Source: Epiperipatus broadwayi (taxonomy: Eukaryota > Onychophora > Udeonychophora > Euonychophora > Peripatidae). From it: DNA of 64,000 nt. The position numbers and the translations under genes were made by a program. Positions 26,240 to 38,199 of this stretch are shown here, in pieces. The stretch lies in NCBI GenBank assembly GCA_028023455.1, contig JAQFVV010000321.1:744001-808000 (forward strand), read 5' to 3'. Position 1 is the first letter of the stretch. Each line of letters begins with the position of its first letter. The notes beneath the pieces were generated by a model. The model had not been told where the DNA came from. It ran no database searches and saw only the letters and a program-made list of their open reading frames with translations.

Positions 26240-29200
26240 AACTATCTATTCTTGAATAGTTTGAGTTTATCAGTTACTTGATTATTCAATAAAAAATAAA
26301 TAATAAATCTTTAATAAAAAATAACAGCTAATAAATTATCCTATAATATATTAAATGATCGTTCAATAATTTAAATCGAGGAAACAAATTGTTATTTTAT
26401 ATTATATGCATAAAACAGGTACTTAAGCATAAAAGTCGTAATATATATACGAGGAATTGTTACCTTGATCTAAATTGTATTTGATTCACAAGGTAATTTA
26501 TTATTTTGATTGATAGTATGGCTTGAAGAAACTTATTTCCTGAAGTTAATAATATCTCTTGTTAATTTATTTAAATAGATACTTTCTTGTTAATCTTATT
26601 GAATTAATTTTTGTGTTATTTTTATATTATAGTTTTTAATATATATAAGAATTAAGTGTCTTTCCATTACACATTTTATTTATTGTTATTTGTTAAAATA
26701 ATCTTTAATTTCAAAAATATTTATGCCCAATCAAGATTTTTTCTTCTCCGATATAATTCATGAATATTAAAAAGTTAAGATATAAACAAATTTCCGATTT
26801 GGATTGAGATAAAGCTAAACTATGTGAGATAAGAATATCAACACTATAAATCACTAAGATATTACTGCTGAATAGTTCAAACTATGGATATATAAAAATA
26901 TTATACACCAGAGTATGCTTAAAAATTTCAAATATGCAAAAAAGAAAAGCATTGTGGACATAGAATTGAATAATTAAACCAGAGTAAAAATATAAAAATC
27001 TGTCAATAACAGCACATTTAAATCTTTGTTAATAATCTCAGAAAGACACAGTTTTTGCAAGCACATGTGATTCTGGTAATTTTATTATTCATATATGTAA
27101 GTAGAAAAATGATTAATAAGCAAATAAATTAAGATTTCTCCTAAGATAATGGGATTAATAGTGGTAATTAATGTTTTAAGCATGATAAAATATGATACTC
27201 GAAAAGAAATGATAACAAGCATATTTACTGTATTATTTAAAAAAACAAAATATAATAATTACTATTGTATTATAACATTAAAAGCAAGTCAAATGGAAAA
27301 AACGAAATACAAACAGAATCAATATTTTCTGAATATAGGATTCAAATGAGAAGCTATGAACTTGACATATATCACATGATAAAAGTAATGGAAGCAATAG
27401 AAATGAAGAAGCCAAAATATGATCTAAATAAAGGGTCTAACTAAAACAATATTCAAAACAAGATATAGTCTAATTGAATCAAAAGGGAATCCAAATAAAA
27501 CTAAATTTAAATGTAAAAGTATATAGCCAAATAAATCAAATGGAAAAAAATAAAACAAGAACAGTCAAATCAAAATATGATCCAAATAAAATAAGACTCA
27601 AAGTAAGAAGTAGCACAAAAAGCAAGAAACAAATCAATATGGTAGAATTGAAGATTAATATCAAACTATAAAAATTCAATTTATTAAAGTAGAATAAGCA
27701 ATAATAAAAAAGAAACATCAAACTGAAAAGATAGAAAATATTGTAAAAAATGCTAGAAACTATTAAAGAAATAAATAATCAAAGTTTAAAAAGAATACAA
27801 ATATGATGACCCAATAATGAAAGTGTGACTAAAAGGAATGATAATTTTCAAATTTTTGATTTAAAACATGGAATAAAATTATTTCAAGAAGAACATCTAA
27901 ATAATGAAATATATATAAAAAAAGATCTTCAAGATATGCACTTAAATAAAGAGAAAAATATATGATTTCCAAACAATAATATAAGCTACAAATAAATGGA
28001 TGAGTTCAAACTAAGGACTTAAATGGAATATAGTGAAAAATAAAACAAAATGAAATATCAAGTGGACCAAGTGGAAATGTCATCACAAAAAGAACTACTT
28101 GATAAAATGAAATAAAAAAAAATACAAATTGATTTTAAATATGTAGAAAAAATATTAAAATGTAAAAAAGAGGAAATTGGTTAATAGAAGAAATATAGAA
28201 AATATGAAAAAAGAAAGTGTAGAACAAAATATAAAAAATTAATTAGTAGAAAAGTTGGTATTAGTAAGAAGAGGAAAAAAAACAGTTAAACAATCAAAAC
28301 TTAATAAAAATATTTTAAAAAAAGAAGAAATAATATAAAAGATAAGTAACAGAAAAATACACTTAATATATCTATAAAATAGGAAGTAAATACTGAAAAG
28401 AAATAACTGAACAAAGAATATTTGAAAACTAATAACAAATATAAAAGGACCGGGTATATTATGAACAATATGCAGTCATTGATGAAATAAAAAAATAATA
28501 AAGTTATGAGAAAAAAAAAAACAATTGTAATCTGAAAAGAAATAATGCTAAATTAAGAAAAGCAATGAACAGAAATTGATAAATGTTATAAAATATTTAA
28601 AAAGAAAAAAAAAGAGGTATAATAGCAGGAAAATGAAAAGAGGCAAATGTGAGTAAAAATGGGTAACTTAAACTAGATGTTATAAAGAAATCATTAAAAC
28701 AAATATGAAAGTGAGAATATAAATAATGAAGATTTGTGATCTAAAATATGTAAATATAGATCGAAAGAATTATGAATAATTTTGGCTAATTGAATAAGTA
28801 CATGACATTAGTTCAAAAATTTATATGGACAATTACGCAATATGTAAAAAGTTTAAAAACCACTATTTGATTTAATAAGAAAATATCTATAAAGGTTATT
28901 AAAAAGTAAATTTTTTTTTGAGGAAATGAAGGAAATTAAAATGGTGAAGAAGCATTTCTATTCCTAATAGTAACTTAAAACCTTAATAACTCTCAAACAA
29001 AGTTATAATTATATTAATAAAATATAGTTATAACATTATCAATTTGACTTTTCCAGATATAAAAGAAAAATTAAAAGCTTAAATACTGTAAATAATTTAA
29101 AGTATATGATTAAGCTAATTTCAACAAATAATTCAATTAATACATTAATATAACATAAACACAAGTTATCACAACACTGGTTTATCGAATTTGATCATTA
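26240..29200 (+). repeat. Family A repeat, copy 1
   Basis: Long AT-rich element recognised by collinear blocks in copies at 41235-43555, 48400-52330 and 56510-60780. Examples are attattcaataaaa (26280), ttaccttgatctaaattgtat (26460), gataaaagtaatggaagcaat (27380) and gaaatatcaagtggaccaa (28050). From 27300 to 28700 the plus strand is strongly purine-biased and reads Lys/Glu/Asn/Ile-rich in broken frames (27149-27349, 27474-27671), as if derived from a coiled-coil protein. No enzyme domain is visible. Confidence 0.65.
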
Positions 29201-29590
29201 TATATATATATGTATTGTAGTAGTTAGCCTTTACTATCAATAAAAAAAAAATTAAAAAGAAATAGATATATTCAATCTTTAAAAAAAATTTTTTTTTCAT
29301 TTTATTGTATATAGTTGCAGTCAAAATTATCACTTTACGAAAAGAGCTCTGTTGTGTCTATTTGTTTCGCGCGTAAAATTGTTTTCGTTTTAAACTGTTT
29401 ATTTGTAGAAAGTTGCTGAGATTAAAATCTTTTATTCATGTTTAAGTGAAAGATACTTTTAATTTTTTTTTTAAAAAAGGAATGATTGAAGTAATATAGA
29501 CAATTATTTTACTTTTAGTATTTGACAAAGAATATTTATATGTTGATATATAAATATTTGAAACCAGGCACTCTTCACAAACCTGGGAGC
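29201..29590. other. AT-rich DNA, nothing recognised
   Basis: A GC-containing patch (agagctctgttgtgtc, tttcgcgcgtaaaa) at 29340-29390 stands out but matches nothing else in the window. Confidence 0.4.
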
Positions 29591-29925
29591 TTAATTGTAA
29601 GTATAGAGGATTTGAAGTCAGATTTTCAAGCACCCTTCAACTATCCACACTATCTCATACAACTGATATACATGACCACACATATGTAGAAAAGATTAAT
29701 AATCACCAATATACGTATTTCGTGCTAAACCAGCACTCATCAGTTGGTCCAGACTATCATCTCTCACACATATATATAATCAATGCTCAGTTTATATTAA
29801 GATAGCAAATCTTCATACTTTAATGGACAGGCTTCAATCCACTACAACCTCCAACTTTTCAGCCATCCATATCATTGAAAATCTGATGATGAGAACTCAA
29901 ATTCCATGCTGATGCTAATATTATT
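29590..29925. repeat. Foldback family E, single-arm copy
   Basis: Matches the left arm and spacer of the foldback at 33236-33605: ccagcactcatcagttggtcca, tttatattaagatagcaaatc and ctttaatggacaggctt. Only one arm is present. Confidence 0.6.
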
Positions 29926-30219
29926 ATTATATGTTGATATATATAGAAAAGAACAAGGGAGATGTAAGACTTAAATTTAATAAAATTATATAAAAATTAA
30001 TTATTTAATTTATATTTTATTATTTTTTGTTAATATTAAAGTTAATTTTAGAAATAATTGAATGAGAGACATTTGAAAAATGTTCAAGATATGTGTGCAG
30101 GTATGCAAAATGGACAATGAAAAAATTTAGTTTCTAAGAGATAACCATAATAATTTTAGACATCATTAATTTTGCAGTAAGGGGGGTGAGGACTTGATAA
30201 GAAACTTTCAATACAACTA
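29926..30219. other. AT-rich DNA, nothing recognised
   Basis: No supported feature. Confidence 0.4.
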
Positions 30220-30805
30220 GATGGTCTTCTTTTAATACAGTTTAAAACATGGCAATATTATTAACATTATTAACCATGATAATCGGCTAGTTAAAGATAG
30301 TCCTACAGGACTTGGGTAACTTCCATTCCAATTGCCTAAATTCCTGCCATATCTCTGGGTAATAATGTTAAAATAAAACAACAGCCTAAAATAAAATAAA
30401 AGCCTGTCTAACAAAAGAAAGAAATTATCTTTTCTTTACCTAAACATTGAAGAAGTTGCATTTTAAAGATATCTGGAGGGAGAATGTTATTGCATGGACC
30501 AATTAATAGTTTATCAACATTGCCAAGGTTGATCAAATTAATTAATGTAGACTAGTCTTTTAAGAGTAATAGTGTTAAGAAACATAATTTAAGTGATGCA
30601 TTAATAACTATGTTTTAGATTACCGACTGAATATTTAATTATATTCTTAATCTAAGAAAATAAAAATCCCTCATGGTTAATAAAAGATATAAAGAACTCT
30701 TTTTTAAGCATATATATTTGTACTTAGCTTGAGGATATTTTCATAAGATCATCATTGGCGGTTCATTATGAATAAAGTGGGCTACGGTTAAAGTTAAATA
30801 CTTAT
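30220..30805 (+). mobile_element. Possible 3' end of an LTR element (purine tract plus LTR)
   Basis: A purine tract, ctggagggagaa (30473-30484), directly precedes TGTTATTGCATGG, the pattern expected at the start of a 3' LTR. Downstream are a TATA-like agatataaag near 30690 and a poly(A)-like gaataaagtggg near 30770. No second LTR copy is in the window, so the right boundary is a guess and the call is tentative. Confidence 0.35.
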
Positions 30806-32149
30806 GCAAAGAATATTAATATAATATATATATTATTTTATTATTATTATAATTACAATTTTGTTTTAATTAACGGACATTTTATTTATATTACATATAT
30901 ATATATTATTTGATCAATGGTATGAAAACATACATATAAAAAATTGATTACTTTGTACATTATTAATATAAATAACAATAATGAATATCTTGATATTTAA
31001 ATTAAAAAGGAAAGTCTTCATTTCTAAAATATATACGTATTTTTAAAGCATGTTTAATTTATTTATTTTTTTAATTCAAATAAATTGTTTATTTTGATTT
31101 TTTTAAAAATTGGACTTAATATTTTCTTTAAACATATGATTACACTTGCTACTTCAACACATTTGTTCACTTAAATGTTAGACATCTGCCTTTATCTAGA
31201 ATTCCCTGAGATATAAAATGTTAGTATTATAGTTTCATATAATAATAATTTATTTTTATGGCAATAAAATACCTTTTAGCTCCAGAATAAATTCATAAAA
31301 TAATATTGTCATTATGATCTTAGAATATATATATTCATACTCTTGCATATGATTAATAATTAACTATGTAATTTATATAAGCAATTATCTAAAAAACTGG
31401 CCCTCTGATTCAAATAATATAATCAAGAGACAGTATCTCTCCTATGTAAGTATATATAAAATCTTATCATTGGAATTAAATGATCAAAGATGGTAGATAT
31501 TTAATTACATATAGTGTTGTATAAGTTGGTATGTGTATAAAGCAATGCCTATGTTTTGTTTCCTATGCTGGTCAATAACCATTTATTGTTCTATAATTTG
31601 ACAAAGTGAGCTTCCGGATCTTTAAGAAACATATTATTAATAATTTGACTTCATGACCAAGCCATCATGTCCTCTCAATTACCATTATAATATATGTATA
31701 TATAAAGAATGTTTTATAATTAACTGAAAGCACTTCTACAGATTGAAAGAATGTATATAAAATTTTAATAACCATTATATTTATTATATTATTGTTATTA
31801 TCTATATATATTCAGATAAAATAAATATAACAAAAAACTCTGGAATAAGCTCTACAATATTAAAAAAATATAAAAATAAATAATATCTATAGCCACATTA
31901 TGGCATATCTTCCATAATGAGTAGCTTATATAGTTAAAATTAATGTATTTTTTAAAAAAATCTCACTGAAGTCACACAACGTTAATGTTTCAATGTAATA
32001 GCCAATTTCCCATAATTTATTCATATTAACACAATTATATTATTTATTTAATAAATTGTCTTTGTATTTATAAAACTTTAATTCCTTAGTAATATTTCAT
32101 TTATTTTTCTCCAAATTTTTTTATCTCATCTTTATTTTCATTTATAAAA
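30806..32149. other. AT-rich DNA, nothing recognised
   Basis: No open frame or paired repeat seen. Confidence 0.45.
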
Positions 32150-33060
32150 CAATCGTTTCTCTGCTCTTATCACAGAGTTAACTCTGTTTTTTAATCACTT
32201 ACATTTAAGAAATAAATAATGACTTTTAGTTTTTTTTACATTCCTTGCATAACTTGTTTTTTTATATATTAATTTCAATATTTTTTTTATTTATTCAATT
32301 TACATTCAATTTTTTAATTATTCATAATACATAATAGTTAAGCTTTTATATTTGTTTTTGTTTTTATGCCCCAAAATCTAAATTGATAAAATCAATTTTA
32401 ATTCTTTCCTTATTTTCCTTTTTAAAATGTTTTTAATTATGTTTCCATTTATTGATACTTGCTTAAATAATTTTGTAATTAATCACTATAATCTAAATAT
32501 GATTTGTAAATTTCTGATAATTTGTAAATTATTATTATCAACTTACTAGAATTAAATAAAACTATTTTGGTCTGTATTTACTTGAATTAGGGCATAAATA
32601 ATAATTATCTATCTTTTCATTCTTATATTTGATTTTCCAGACCTGGTTAGTATTTCATGATCACTTTTTTCTTTTAACTTGGTTTACATCGTTCATTTTT
32701 TTGAGTTATCATTTTCTTTTAATATTTTATGTTATATTACTTGTTTCTTTTCATTAATTTGGAATTATACTTTTCTTTGTATTTTAGCCCTTTTTAAAAT
32801 CAATTTACATTATAAAGGAACTGCAAATATTTCATAATATATATGGGTTTTTTACATTTGCTTGAAATTCTGCAGATTTTGTTTAACTCTAATATTTATT
32901 TTTTAACTTTTATAGATTTTTTAAACGACTTTTTACTTTTATGCCATCCACTAATTTTTTAACTGTTTTTCTCTTTTCTAGACAATAACTTCTTTTCTAT
33001 TAATTTACTTTTTTTATTTCTTCCCTGTATTTATTTTTACATGATTATTTCTATTAAATA
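32150..33060 (-). repeat. LINE fragment, reversed copy of 43555-44460
   Basis: The reverse complement aligns over about 900 bp with the upstream part of the Jockey/CR1-like LINE at 43555-45960. Anchors are gggcataaataata against attattcatgccctaa, the ctattttggtctgtattta block, and caatttacattataaaggaac against gttcctttatgatgtaaatt. It carries the linker region rather than the catalytic palm. Confidence 0.7.
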
Positions 33061-33235
33061 TGATTAATTGTTAATGTTAATCAGAATGACAAATATGTCT
33101 TAACCTGGCTATAACTATTATTTATTCTTATATATAGATATTTTGAATATTATAGAATTCACTGCAGTGTTTTTTGTTATATATAATATTTAAATATTAT
33201 ATATTATCTATACTAATTAATATAATTAGAAAAAC

Positions 33236-33605
33236 TTGAACTCAGACTTTCGAGCTCCCTTTAGCTATCCACTCCATCTTATACAACCAATACACACGAC
33301 CACATTCATGTGGAAATGATGATCTCCAATATACATATTTTATTCTGAATCAGCACTCATCAGTTGGAGAAAATTAAAGCTTGTCCATTAAAGTTTGAAG
33401 ATTTGCTACCTTAATATAAACTGAACACTGATTATATATGTGTGTGGAGGTATGATCTGGACCAATTGATGAGTGCTGGTTTAGCATGAAATACATATAT
33501 TGGTGATCATTTATTTTTTCACATGTATTTGGCCTTGTGTATTGGTTGTATAAGATGAAGTGGATATCTATGGGGAGCTTGAAAGTCTGAGTTCAAGTCT
33601 TCTTA
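33236..33605. mobile_element. Foldback element, family E
   Basis: Two arms of about 135-150 bp (33236-33370 and 33458-33605) are inverted copies: cttgaactcagactttc with gaaagtctgagttcaag at the tips and cagcactcatcagttgg with ccaattgatgagtgctg at the inner ends. The spacer is about 90 bp. Relatives lie at 29590-29925 and 41085-41215. The outer tip resembles a tRNA B box (gagttcaagtc). Confidence 0.75.
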
Positions 33606-33660
33606 TATATATATTGAAACAGGGCTGAGTTCGATTCCTGTTTCAAAAAGTAAAATTTCC
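33606..33660 (+). repeat. tRNA T-arm-like hairpin
   Basis: tgaaacagg and cctgtttca form a perfect nine-base-pair stem (about 33616-33646) around a loop containing gagttcgattcc, a good B-box match. No A box is seen upstream, so this is at best a tRNA or SINE fragment. Confidence 0.35.
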
Positions 33661-34109
33661 TGTATGCATCAGTATATAGCTCGATTAATTAAATTTATTT
33701 CTTTTTCATATTTATATTTCCTTTGTTGTATATAGATTTATAATTTTAAATAGGGAATTTAAAAAGGTTAAAATAAACAGAAGGGGAGGGGGTATGTGTG
33801 CTCATTTATTTTTTCTGAAGAAAAGCATGTATATATTTGCTAGATAGAATAATATAAGAAAAAAAAAAGTATAAATGCAGTTATGGAAATATACTTTAAT
33901 TTTCAAGATGGAAACTTTTCAATTTCATTTGGAAAAGTTAAATGGAAAAAAGATATCAAAAGGAACTTGATCGATATCTAAGGAATTTAATTAGTGAGAT
34001 TCAAGTTTTTGATTCAAAAGAATTTCGATCAAGACAAAAGGAGAGTAAAAATAATTTTGAGGTAATAAAAGTTTTTGTTCAAAAAGAATCCGTATTTTTA
34101 AGCAGCAGA
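33661..34109. other. AT-rich DNA, nothing recognised
   Basis: Several oligo-A tracts and a short G-run (aaggggagggggt, 33782-33794). No coding feature. Confidence 0.4.
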
Positions 34110-34440
34110 ACTGGCTAAAAAGATTCATTCGATTGCTGATTTTAGTAAGGAGTGCTGCGAGAGAGATTTGTGGAGAGAAATGGAGGTTAGAATGGTGGGC
34201 AAGCTGGCTTAAGAAAGCATAAGTGTGTCAGGGCTTTTACAATCCTGCTCCCGAAGACACTGAAGTTGCTGCCATGTACGTAAATATTGTAAATGGAAAC
34301 CAGTCACTCCAACGCCAAGATCAAGCTCCAACAATAGTAGCAGGTCAAAAACCAAGAAAACAGATCGAACTGCCGAAATCACCTACATCAAATGCAATAC
34401 ACATTGGAAAGAAGTATTTTAACTTTAGTTTTCCATGAGG
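34110..34440 (+). other. Unrecognised less-AT-rich open frame, possible exon or repeat
   Basis: The frame 34223-34438 encodes 71 residues with balanced composition (Pro, Gln, Ser and Thr present; KPRKQIELPKSP), unlike the Ile/Lys/Asn frames around it. The sequence is visibly richer in G and C. A polypyrimidine-poor but possible acceptor (aagcag) lies near 34103, and AATAAA occurs at about 34519. It could be a terminal exon of a host gene, a domesticated fragment or an old retroelement piece. No domain is recognised. Confidence 0.25.
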
Positions 34441-35143
34441 AAAAAAGAAAAAGGTAATGTGCACATTTACCACCTATATTCGTATAATAGTTCAAATGAT
34501 AGTGTTTTCAACTACGCATAATAAACTGTCCGCATGAACATTATTTATTAACTCTTCTGAACTTTAAAATTGATTTTTTTATTATTATTATGGATCCGAA
34601 TGAATCAAACATTGTTTTCCTATTTATTTTCATTTTCTATTGCATTTTATACAGTTCTATGCAGTGTAAGGGTATGCATGCGTTTCTCACTATTTTGAGC
34701 ACAAAAACAAAAAGGGTCATATAAATAATATAGAAATTAAAAGCTATAGGATTAAAGTAAAATGAAACTTACATATATGTGTGTTATTTTTTTTAATTTT
34801 GAGTTAGTTAGATTATTAGATTTAAAAATTAATGTAATGCCTTTGATTGAAGAGTGTCTTGTATAATACAATCCCCCGTATATTCCCATGATTAAATAAT
34901 CACCTACCCTGAGTAAAGCTAGTCAATGGCATTTCCATATTGATATTCCAGTTCTCTCCCAGTATAATTCTTATAGAAATATAGGTTTGGCGCTTGAGGT
35001 CATAAATTGATGCTCATAAATGTGCTGGGCGATAAAATGGAATAATATTATAAATATTTTTTTTGAAACATACGCATATACGTGTATCGTTATATACATA
35101 CACGCAATCTTACAAATGATTATATATATGCGTATGATATATA
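34441..35143. other. AT-rich DNA, nothing recognised
   Basis: No supported coding or repeat feature. Confidence 0.4.
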
Positions 35144-35386
35144 TGGAAAACGGCAAATCCCGTTATAATATATTATACCGGATACTCAATCTATTCTGAA
35201 ACAGAGGGCGCCACCAGACCACTACGTGTCTGGAAAATTTGTTTACTGTGATCAGAATAGATGATGATGATGGTTTGCGCCGACTAGACTCAGGGAGAAA
35301 CAAGAGATGTTAAATTGTTTAGACAATTGAGACAAAAGCACAAAGACAAACGTCAGCCAAATTAAGTTTAAACATATTTTATAAAT

Positions 35387-35392
35387 TTTATT
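35387..35392 (-). terminator. Candidate poly(A) signal
   Basis: AATAAA on the minus strand about 240 bp before the end of the candidate long LTR. Confidence 0.35.
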
Positions 35393-36873
35393 ATGAGAAA
35401 ATAAATTATTAAATATAAGTTCATGACACAATAGATGGGGGTTAACTCAGGCATGTACCAGACATACTAAAGGCAAAGCTATGACAGACTGACTGATCTT
35501 CTAATAAACAAATTTAAAAGGGAGGAAGCAAATTTCATTCAGCAGAGGATTCACCTAAACATTGGTTTCCACTTTCAGATATTTAAACCATATGCCCCTG
35601 AAATAGATCAAAGAATCCAGCGCCGATGAGCTATTTAAGATTTAAAAATTGGTCAGACCTCGAATGTCCTTATATCGGTATAAGCTGCACCTATTACTAC
35701 ATTTAAAATAACGGTGATTGATCCACCTCAAGAACAACCGACAAACATGACTGAAATGAAGAAACAATTAAAACTGGTGAATCCCAGCCAAACGATTGGC
35801 GAAAATTACTTTAAAATTAATAATTAAAGATCCCACTAAGGGACAAGTAAATAATTAGAAAAACAGTTACGTCTGCCCAGCATTTAAAGAAAATAAACTT
35901 ACAAACAAATTCTGAGTACACGCTCTGACAAATTTAAAGCACACATAATAAATACAAAAAGAAATCTATCGGAGAGTGCACATGAGTACGAAATATCAAA
36001 AGTTTAAATACTCTAGCAGAATGAAAGTATTGCTCACCTGTAAGCTAAGAAAGGATAAATTTTATCTTCCTGCTGACGACTTATAAAATTACAAAGAAAA
36101 ACACAATTCTAATTTCCGTCTTTAGAAATATTAGAAACGAAATCTCCACCTGCGGAAAATTCGACAATAAAGTCGTCAGTCAAAAGATTTTTGGAAGTTT
36201 AGCAAGAGGGCAAACATAGAGTATAAAATTAATTATCAAATACTAAATAATTACAGGTAAGCATAAAAAAATATATACAAGACTGCTAAAGCATTTACAA
36301 AAGCAAGGCATAAAATATAAAACTCATTCGTCACTCTCCAATAAACAAAACTGAAAGCAAATTGGAAGCTTAAAACTAAGATTCCAAGACACACTATAAA
36401 ATATTGGAAAACACAGCAAATATTAGATATGAGGCTATATTGATTTAAGAAGACATATTTATGATTAGATTGAGCGGAGATTTAATGAGAATTAATTTAC
36501 CCTGGGAAGATTAAAAACGAAAATAGTTACCTTTCGGTAAAACAAAGTTCATGTAGAGTGCGCACTTTTACTTAAGTTTATTTTCAGGTTCTTTAGGCAG
36601 CAAAGTAGATGTAGAGAGGTTCTGTCTTCTTTTAGGTGTTCAAGGCATTACTGAAGCAAACTTGGAAGTCAGGGATCCGTCTTTTGTGGAGTTAGCAAGC
36701 CATTCGGGTGGTGGTAACAAGTATAGAATTTTTCATTTTGGTGTAGGCAAAAGTATTTAATCACAGCTGATGTCCTTTAAGAAATTAAATGTCCGCATTG
36801 ATATAAATTCTCACTTGATAAACAGCTTGTCTATCAATGAACAATGAATTAACTGACACTCAAATTTTTGGGG

Positions 36874-36882
36874 CTATTTATA
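36874..36882 (-). promoter_or_regulatory. TATA-like box of the candidate long LTR
   Basis: Minus-strand TATAAATAG followed by CCCC, about 440 bp inside the LTR start. This is where a U3 promoter would be. Confidence 0.45.
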
Positions 36883-37548
36883 TGTTGCTCCATTTCCCGC
36901 AAAACACTTTCCTTGTTGTTCAATTTCTTCACCTTAGGCAGGGCAAATATTAATCTCCTGCTCAATCTATCTAGGAATTCTACCCAGAGATTATTGAAAT
37001 GAAAACAACTACATAAAAATCAAATCTCCACTCTTTAAAATAAAAGCCACAGGAATGCAATTAGCTAGCCAGCTTGTTTTTAAATCAAATGGATTTAAAA
37101 ACAGGCGGTATATGAAAACTATTTTAAAATAAATCGATAATCATTTTTTAAATAATCCGTTTTACATATAAACGCGTGTATACTTGGATACATGCATTCT
37201 TTTTAAATAATATAGCAAATTTAAACTCTACGTTTAATTAAAATTAAAAGCTTAATAAATTTCTTTTTTTTTTTGTTTAATAACAATACCATTGAATCGG
37301 ATTTCAATCACGTTCAATATATATATGCATGTGATGGATAAGGGTATATAAAAAAGAAAAATGTAAATACTTAAACTGGAAAAGAAATTAATCTTTTACA
37401 ATATTGTTAAAAAATTATTTTTTCAAGTAAACAAAATCAAATTTTAAATTAAAGAGAAATCAAATAAAATCCGATCACATATCAAATTAAACAATATAAA
37501 GCATCAAATTAATTTATATATTTACTAAAAATATCTTTAAAAGCAATG

Positions 37549-37553
37549 ACTTT
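37549..37553. repeat. 5-bp target-site duplication, left copy
   Basis: ACTTT precedes the 5' LTR and recurs at 40284-40288 right after the 3' LTR. Confidence 0.8.
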
Positions 37554-38144
37554 TGTAATATATGCAGTTTAAATTAAACGTACATACGAAAGTATCATTA
37601 TTCTAAAATATTATTTTATTGTTAAATCGTTAAATTTTGCTACTGATATTCTAATCGTAGACGTTAGCTTGAAATGCAATCAATTGTAACAAACTAATTA
37701 AACAGATAACGAAGGAATTTAATTAGCAAAACCCAATCTAATTAAATCCCACTTTAATTTATAAGTTACTCCAGAAAACAAAGAAAACATATAAAAGGGA
37801 GGACATTTTTGAAAAGATTAACAGAGTGAGTACAGAGCATTTTAAGTGAATTAGAGCAGAGCATTAGTTGCAGAGCAAAGCATTAGTTGCAAAGAACAGC
37901 ATGAGAATTGCATATTACCCTCATGGGGAAAGAAGAGAAGTTAGATGTAGAAACTATACATTCAGAATTATCGTGCGAGTATTCATTATCGTGTGTTCAT
38001 AGTGTATTTTTCTAACACAGCTCAGTGGGAATCAGAACTTTGTATAAACTGTAAATCAGTTAGTATCAATCTGATTTGAGAATTAAACCAACTAGTTCGC
38101 AAATTAACTTTTGTGTGCAGTAATTGAAGAGTCAATATACTGCA
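37554..38144 (+). repeat. 5' LTR
   Basis: 591 bp, TG...CA. It includes TATAAAAG at 37790-37797 and a duplicated 17-bp motif (gcagagcattagttgca type) near 37858-37890. Confidence 0.92.
37790..37797 (+). promoter_or_regulatory. TATA box in 5' LTR
   Basis: TATAAAAG followed by GGAGG. The same box lies at 39929-39936 in the 3' LTR. Confidence 0.6.
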
Positions 38145-38147
38145 ATC

Positions 38148-38162
38148 TGGCACAGTTGAACC
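38148..38162 (+). promoter_or_regulatory. Candidate primer-binding site
   Basis: TGGCACAGTTGAACC starts three bases after the 5' LTR. It begins with the TGG expected to pair with a tRNA CCA end; the tRNA is not identified. Confidence 0.5.
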
Positions 38163-38199
38163 TAAAAACCACAGTGAATAACCAGCTATTAATAAGAAA

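Larger units (their letters stand above)
35144..37316 (-). mobile_element. Candidate long solo LTR (2.17 kb)
   Basis: Plus-strand ends are TGGAAAACGGC and CGTTCA, giving TG...CA on either strand. ATATA flanks both sides as a possible five-base target duplication. On the minus strand the order fits an LTR: start, TATAAATAG at 36882-36874, then a long leader, and an AATAAA at 35392-35387 near the end. The segment is visibly less AT-rich than its surroundings. The promoter-side end recurs at 300-753 with the same terminus. No long frame is present, and no gag or pol lies next to it, so a solo LTR is preferred over a full element. Confidence 0.5.
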
